Position numbers and translations under genes: made by a program. Source: Prostheceraeus crozeri (lineage: Eukaryota; Platyhelminthes; Polycladida; Euryleptidae). Taken from it: a stretch of DNA of 64,000 nt. The notes beneath the pieces were generated by a model, which was not told the DNA's origin, did no database searches, and saw only the letters and a program-made list of their open reading frames with translations. Positions 60,116 through 64,000 of this stretch are shown here, piece after piece (within the stretch, counting starts at the first letter, position 1; each line of letters begins with the position of its first letter). Location: assembly GCA_907163375.1 (NCBI GenBank), contig CAJQUW010000492.1, positions 62,001-126,000 of the forward strand, read 5' to 3'.

Positions 60116-60417
60116 CCGATGATGTTTCTCACTTTGATTTGACTTTCTTTTTAAAAGTTCAATAGTTCATTTTCAAGCTTCTTTCAATATTTTCTCTCAT
60201 TGCCGCTACAGTGCACAAACACTATGCAAAGTCATCGAAGATTTAAAACACGATTCTAGTCGAGTCGAGATTGCAGCTGCACGGTGACGCGGAAACAACT
60301 AGCAAAGGCGTAGTATCTTTGTTCTCTCAGCGCACCGACTGCAGATGAAACATACATCGTATAGGGCACGGTTTTAAAAACATCCTTGAAAACCTGTTCA
60401 TAGTTTCTACAAATCTC

Positions 60418-60806
60418 ATTGGATGTTTAAACGTCGCAGAGGAGCTACACGCTCATTTCAATCTACATTCCTTCAAAGTGGAAATGAGGACTGATTTAAA
60501 GTCATAGTCGTTGTCACCTGCTTATTCAATTGATCATTATTTGAATTGTTAGCTGAACGATAATGTTTCACACTTTGATTTGACTTTCATGTTAAGAGCT
60601 CAATAGTTCTTTTTCAAACTTTTTTCAATATCTTCTTTTTGCCGCTAAAGGCACTACGCAAGGTCAACAAAGATTTAAAACACGATTCTAGTTGAGTCGA
60701 GTCTCCAGCTGCACGATGACGCACAAACAACCAGCGAAGGCGTGTCTTTGTTTTGTCACCGCATCGACTGCAGATAACAGATACAAAGCAAGGTTTTAAA
60801 AACACT
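60418..60806 (+). pseudogene. Duplicated 3' end of the LRR-Ig gene
   Basis: Aligns to 59979-60383: TTGGATG, then AAACGTCGCAGAGG matches the membrane-proximal RRR region, then CATTTCAATCTACATTCCTTC and the 3' untranslated part down to CGACTGCAGAT and GGTTTTAAAAAC. A one-base deletion and a TGA break the tail frame. This is a tandem relic of a second gene copy, so the locus was once multi-copy. Confidence 0.75.
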
Positions 60807-61580
60807 ATTGAAAAGAGGTTCAGAGCATTGGTCCAAACCTTCTTTTTATGTCTTTGACAATGCAACTATTTAATTTATATTAGAAGCTTATGTACATCCT
60901 TGTGAAAATACAAAATGCTGAACGTTCCCATTAATGTTCATGTAATGTAGTGAGCGTCATTATATGAATGAATAATCATTGACTTTCAAATCAATATAAA
61001 AGCAATAAAATACGAGCATGAGAACCTATCAAGGTCATTGCCTATCAGATTAGGTCGGTGAATCTTATGTCGCATGTTATTATCCGGACAATATAAAAAA
61101 AAGAAAATGCACAATGGAAACTAAAGGCCTTTCTAATAAAAAATACTTTTAAATAGCGAGGTGGTTAGGGCAATATTTTTGGCACTTAAATAATTACAAG
61201 CTGGTATTTTTCTTGGATAGGACACAAAAATGTGTGTTGCATAGATTGTAGCATCTTGGATACTTACCCTATGAATGCTGACTGCTCGGTGAAAATTCCA
61301 GAAACCTTTAAGGAATTACACATTTCTATCAAATTTGCGCTTAATCGTCGAAAAACAACATTCTGAATTTCTTGGATAAAAACACTTGCATTTCAAATAA
61401 TGAAGTAAAATACATACAGTGTATATGGCTGAGCAAAGAAAGTCATTCCGGTAATACTCATCACCCTGTTTTGTTGTTGGGCAAAACGAATGGAAAATAA
61501 ATGAAAGAATAACGGATTCTCAGTAAATTTATAAAATATAAAATGCGAATTATTTTTGTGCAGCTGCAACCAATGAATAG
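60807..61580. other. Gene-free stretch
   Basis: AT-rich with nothing recognised between the LRR-Ig duplicate and the second PLE cluster. Confidence 0.45.
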
Positions 61581-61651
61581 TCATAATAAGCTCATATGCT
61601 GACAATGACAAACAACGATTCAAGGAAAACAATAACAATTATCAAAAACAA

Positions 61652-61926
61652 TTATTCGAATACTTTTAAGAAAAGAGATTTACCATTAAGATCTAGGGTT
61701 TGATTTATTAACAACGCTTCTACTATGCGAGTTTCAAATTCACTACGTCCTGTGTATTTAACAGAAAGACAGTTATTAATGTCATTACTACAGTTTGGAC
61801 TTATGTTCAGATGGCTACTTACGGCTGAGTTACCTCTTATATATTCTTTTATTCTTTGATGTAATCTGCGTTCCGTTTGTCTCAAGTATTGGGTATCAGG
61901 ATCAACCCGACATTCAAAATTATAGT
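61652..61926 (-). pseudogene. PLE GIY-YIG part, reversed copy
   Basis: The minus strand encodes RQTERRLHQRIKEYIRGNSA, then KYTGRSEFETRIVEALLIN and an end LNGKSLFLKVFE-stop. It matches the plus-strand copy at 62937-63225 and preserves a more intact C-terminus, but lacks a 15-20-bp stretch (NDRTPR) there. Confidence 0.8.
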
Positions 61927-62110
61927 AACTTCAATTATATAAAAAGAACTATATAATATATAATTATATTATAATCATACATAATAAATTATATATATAA
62001 TAATTCAAAACCTAGTAACTATTTGAAAATGGTTGTTCGCTATAAACAAGTTCTGTAGCTAAATCAATTACTTCTTTTACAAGTACGTTTGAGAATAGTG
62101 ACTCGACGTA

Positions 62111-63210
62111 TCTGTAAAAGAAGTAATTGATTTAGCTACAGATCTTGTTTATAGTGAAAATAATTATAGTAGGCCCCAATATGATAAAACCATTTTCAAA
62201 AAGTTATTAGGTTTTGCGGTCAATGGGTGTCTATCTTTTAATGGTAATGTATATCGCCAAATCGATGACGTTAGTATGGGCTCACCATTGGGTCCTACAT
62301 TAGCAAATTTATTTCTTTTTAACCTTCAGCAAAGTTGGATGAATGAAGCATTTGCCCCTAAGTTTTATAGACGGTATGTCGATGACACATTAGTTGTTTT
62401 CGATAATATTGAGAATATAAATAAATTTCATTCTTCTTTGAATTCACAACACCCCAATTTAAAGTTTACAGTAGAGAAAAGTAAAAATATTATTTCATTT
62501 TTGGATGTTGCCATTGACAATAGTAATGGCCTATCCACATCCATTCTTAGGAAAAGTACATTTACAGGTCTACTAATGAATTATAATGCTACCTGCCCTA
62601 TCCAATAATGTATGCTCAAGCTGGAATCGTAGTTGACATAGAGATTAAAAATATCACAAAAATTCTGTTAAGCAACTCATATCACATTGACTTCATGAAC
62701 TTATGAAATAAATTATAATACGGATAACAAAGCAACGAAGAAAGTTGAATGAGAGGATGCCAAGTTTATGATACTTCCGTTTGTAGGTAAAACATCCATA
62801 AAAATCCAACGCAAACTTGTTAAAGTATTTAGGAAATTGGACCATGAAGTTAAAATAATATTCAACACCTGTAAAACAGGACAGTATTTTAGTCTGAAAG
62901 ATAAAACAAATGAGCTGAAGCGATCATGCGTTGTGTATAATTTTGAATGTCGGGTTGATCCTGATACCCAATACTTGGGACAAACGGAACGCAGATTACA
63001 TCAAAGAATAAAAGAACATATAAGAGGTAACTCAGCCGTAAGTAGCCATCTGAACATAAATAAGTCCAAACTGTAGTAATGACATTAATAGCTGTCTTTC
63101 TGTTAAATACACAGGACGTAGTGAATTTGAAACTCGCATAGCAGAAGCGTTGTTAATAAATGATAGAACTCCTAGATTAAATCAAACCCTAGTGGTAAAT
63201 CTCTTTTCTT
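62111..63210 (+). pseudogene. PLE reverse transcriptase and GIY-YIG endonuclease, plus copy
   Basis: Open from 62111 (VKEVIDLATDLVYSE) through MGSPLGPTLANLFLF and the catalytic RRYVDDTLVVF to FLDVAIDN, ending in CPIQ-stop at 62608. After a lost stretch, DIEIKNITKILLSNSYHIDF resumes in another frame, then ILPFVGKTSIKIQRKL, VVYNFECRVDPDTQYLGQT and RRLHQRIKEHIRG (GIY-YIG) in the first frame. The N-terminal third is absent. The family differs from the PLE at 52-57 kb and may be the one that supplied the fragment at 4003-4667. Confidence 0.85.
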
Positions 63211-63297
63211 AAAAGTATTTGAATAATTGTTTTTGATAATTGTTATTGTTTTCCTTGAATTGTTGTTTGTCATTGTCAGCGTATGAGCTTATTATGT

Positions 63298-64000
63298 TTA
63301 CAAAACAAACATTGACGAAAGTCCCGTGAGTGAGAGTAATACAGCACCGGGTATTCCTTGACTTCATTTCTATTTAATGCTGCTTCCACTCGTCAATTGA
63401 CCCTAAAAGAGACATGGGACAACATGCATGAATAGTATATCAGCTTTAGGGTAGTTTAGCCCTAAACTTCATAATGTTGCACTTTCGCAACATAGCAATC
63501 AGGTACTAAATTAACACAAGCATCCTCAAAATTTACAATTCACTGACCTGTGATGATTTCAATATTTCTGACAATTCACAGGTCGACCGTATGCGTTGAA
63601 TTTGTTCTATGCTTGTACATGTGAAATTTTGTGGATTGATATTTTGGGATTTTTATTTATTTCACATAGTTTCATACAGAACTCTAGAGCAACTATACCT
63701 GAAGCTTAAATTATAGGTCATTTGAACAAAATAGACAGAAACGGAATCTAGAAAGTAATCAGAAATAATCAGAAGCATCAAATTCACATAAATTCGAAGT
63801 AGTCTTCATGGATTCCTTGACCCTGATAACCTTGGAATAGACTCCATTATCACTATGCTATGGGGTTTCAGCAACCAAAAGCATCAAATTAGTATATAAA
63901 ATGATGATCTTGGCGGCCATTTTGCACTTAATTGACTATGAGATAGTCTAATCGACTTAGAAATAGTTTTAATGGACTCCTCGACCCTGATAACCTAGGA
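63298..64000. other. Gene-free stretch with tandem unit at the window edge
   Basis: A block ATGGATTCCTTGACCCTGAT (about 63808) recurs as ATGGACTCCTCGACCCTGAT (about 63972). AAGCATCAAATT also recurs (63773 and 63880). So two units of a roughly 110-165-bp tandem repeat are cut off by the window end. A hairpin GACCTGTGA…TCACAGGTC lies near 63546-63585. Confidence 0.5.

Larger units (their letters stand above)
61583..63297. mobile_element. Second PLE family, head-to-head foldback
   Basis: The two outer arms (about 61583-61926 and 62935-63297) are inverted copies of the PLE 3' end. The inner arms (62039-62081 and 62111-62155) are inverted copies of a reverse transcriptase segment, separated by only about 29 bp. 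So two PLE copies face away from each other. The left one has lost the part between the reverse transcriptase and GIY-YIG and has an AT-rich filler (61927-62010). Inverted partial copies are a known habit of PLEs. Confidence 0.85.

Overview
This is an AT-rich stretch of animal genome, probably from a marine invertebrate; the species cannot be named from sequence. The evidence for an animal is an intronless histone H4, a membrane protein with leucine-rich repeats and an Ig domain, tRNA-derived SINEs, CR1-like LINEs, Penelope-like elements (PLEs) and many DNA transposons. No prokaryotic operon structure is visible. Only the H4 gene (6744-7055) reads as an intact gene. The LRR-Ig gene (58839-60115) is recognisable but broken. 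Almost everything else that can be assigned is mobile DNA, much of it nested.

Layout. 1-6.7 kb: gene-free, then a MITE-1 copy split by a PLE fragment, then a MITE-2 copy. 6.7-7.1 kb: divergent H4. 10.2-13.5 kb: decayed CR1-like LINE on the minus strand. 15.5-22.5 kb: MITEs, a mariner-type remnant carrying a SINE, and a small hAT element. 22.97-25.88 kb: a complete but dead P-like transposon with a THAP domain and a perfect 7-bp target duplication. 27.9-28.1 kb: palindromic MITE. 30.8-32.3 kb: mariner-family element (DD41D). 33-37 kb: two foldback elements. 39.6-45.7 kb: more MITEs and an inverted unit with hammerhead-like ends.

45.7-56.9 kb is the most remarkable part. It is a large, nearly identical inverted repeat. 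Each arm carries a PLE reverse transcriptase next to an unrecognised segment with a 27-bp minisatellite, 8 units in one arm and about 41 in the other. A nearly intact 4.5-kb LINE has inserted into the left arm only, so it came after the duplication. The right-hand PLE is itself interrupted between its reverse transcriptase and its GIY-YIG endonuclease, and a 125-bp direct duplication flanks the interruption. The minisatellite lies in an open frame reading (SSYDDGDDE)n that ends in a four-cysteine tail. I do not recognise this gene.

57-64 kb: a gag fragment of a Ty3-like retrotransposon, the LRR-Ig gene with a duplicated 3' end, and a second PLE family arranged as a head-to-head foldback. The coding parts do not form a pathway. 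The window is best read as a repeat-rich region recording successive insertions. Several premature stops look like CGA-to-TGA changes, which suggests decay of methylated CpG, though this is inference.
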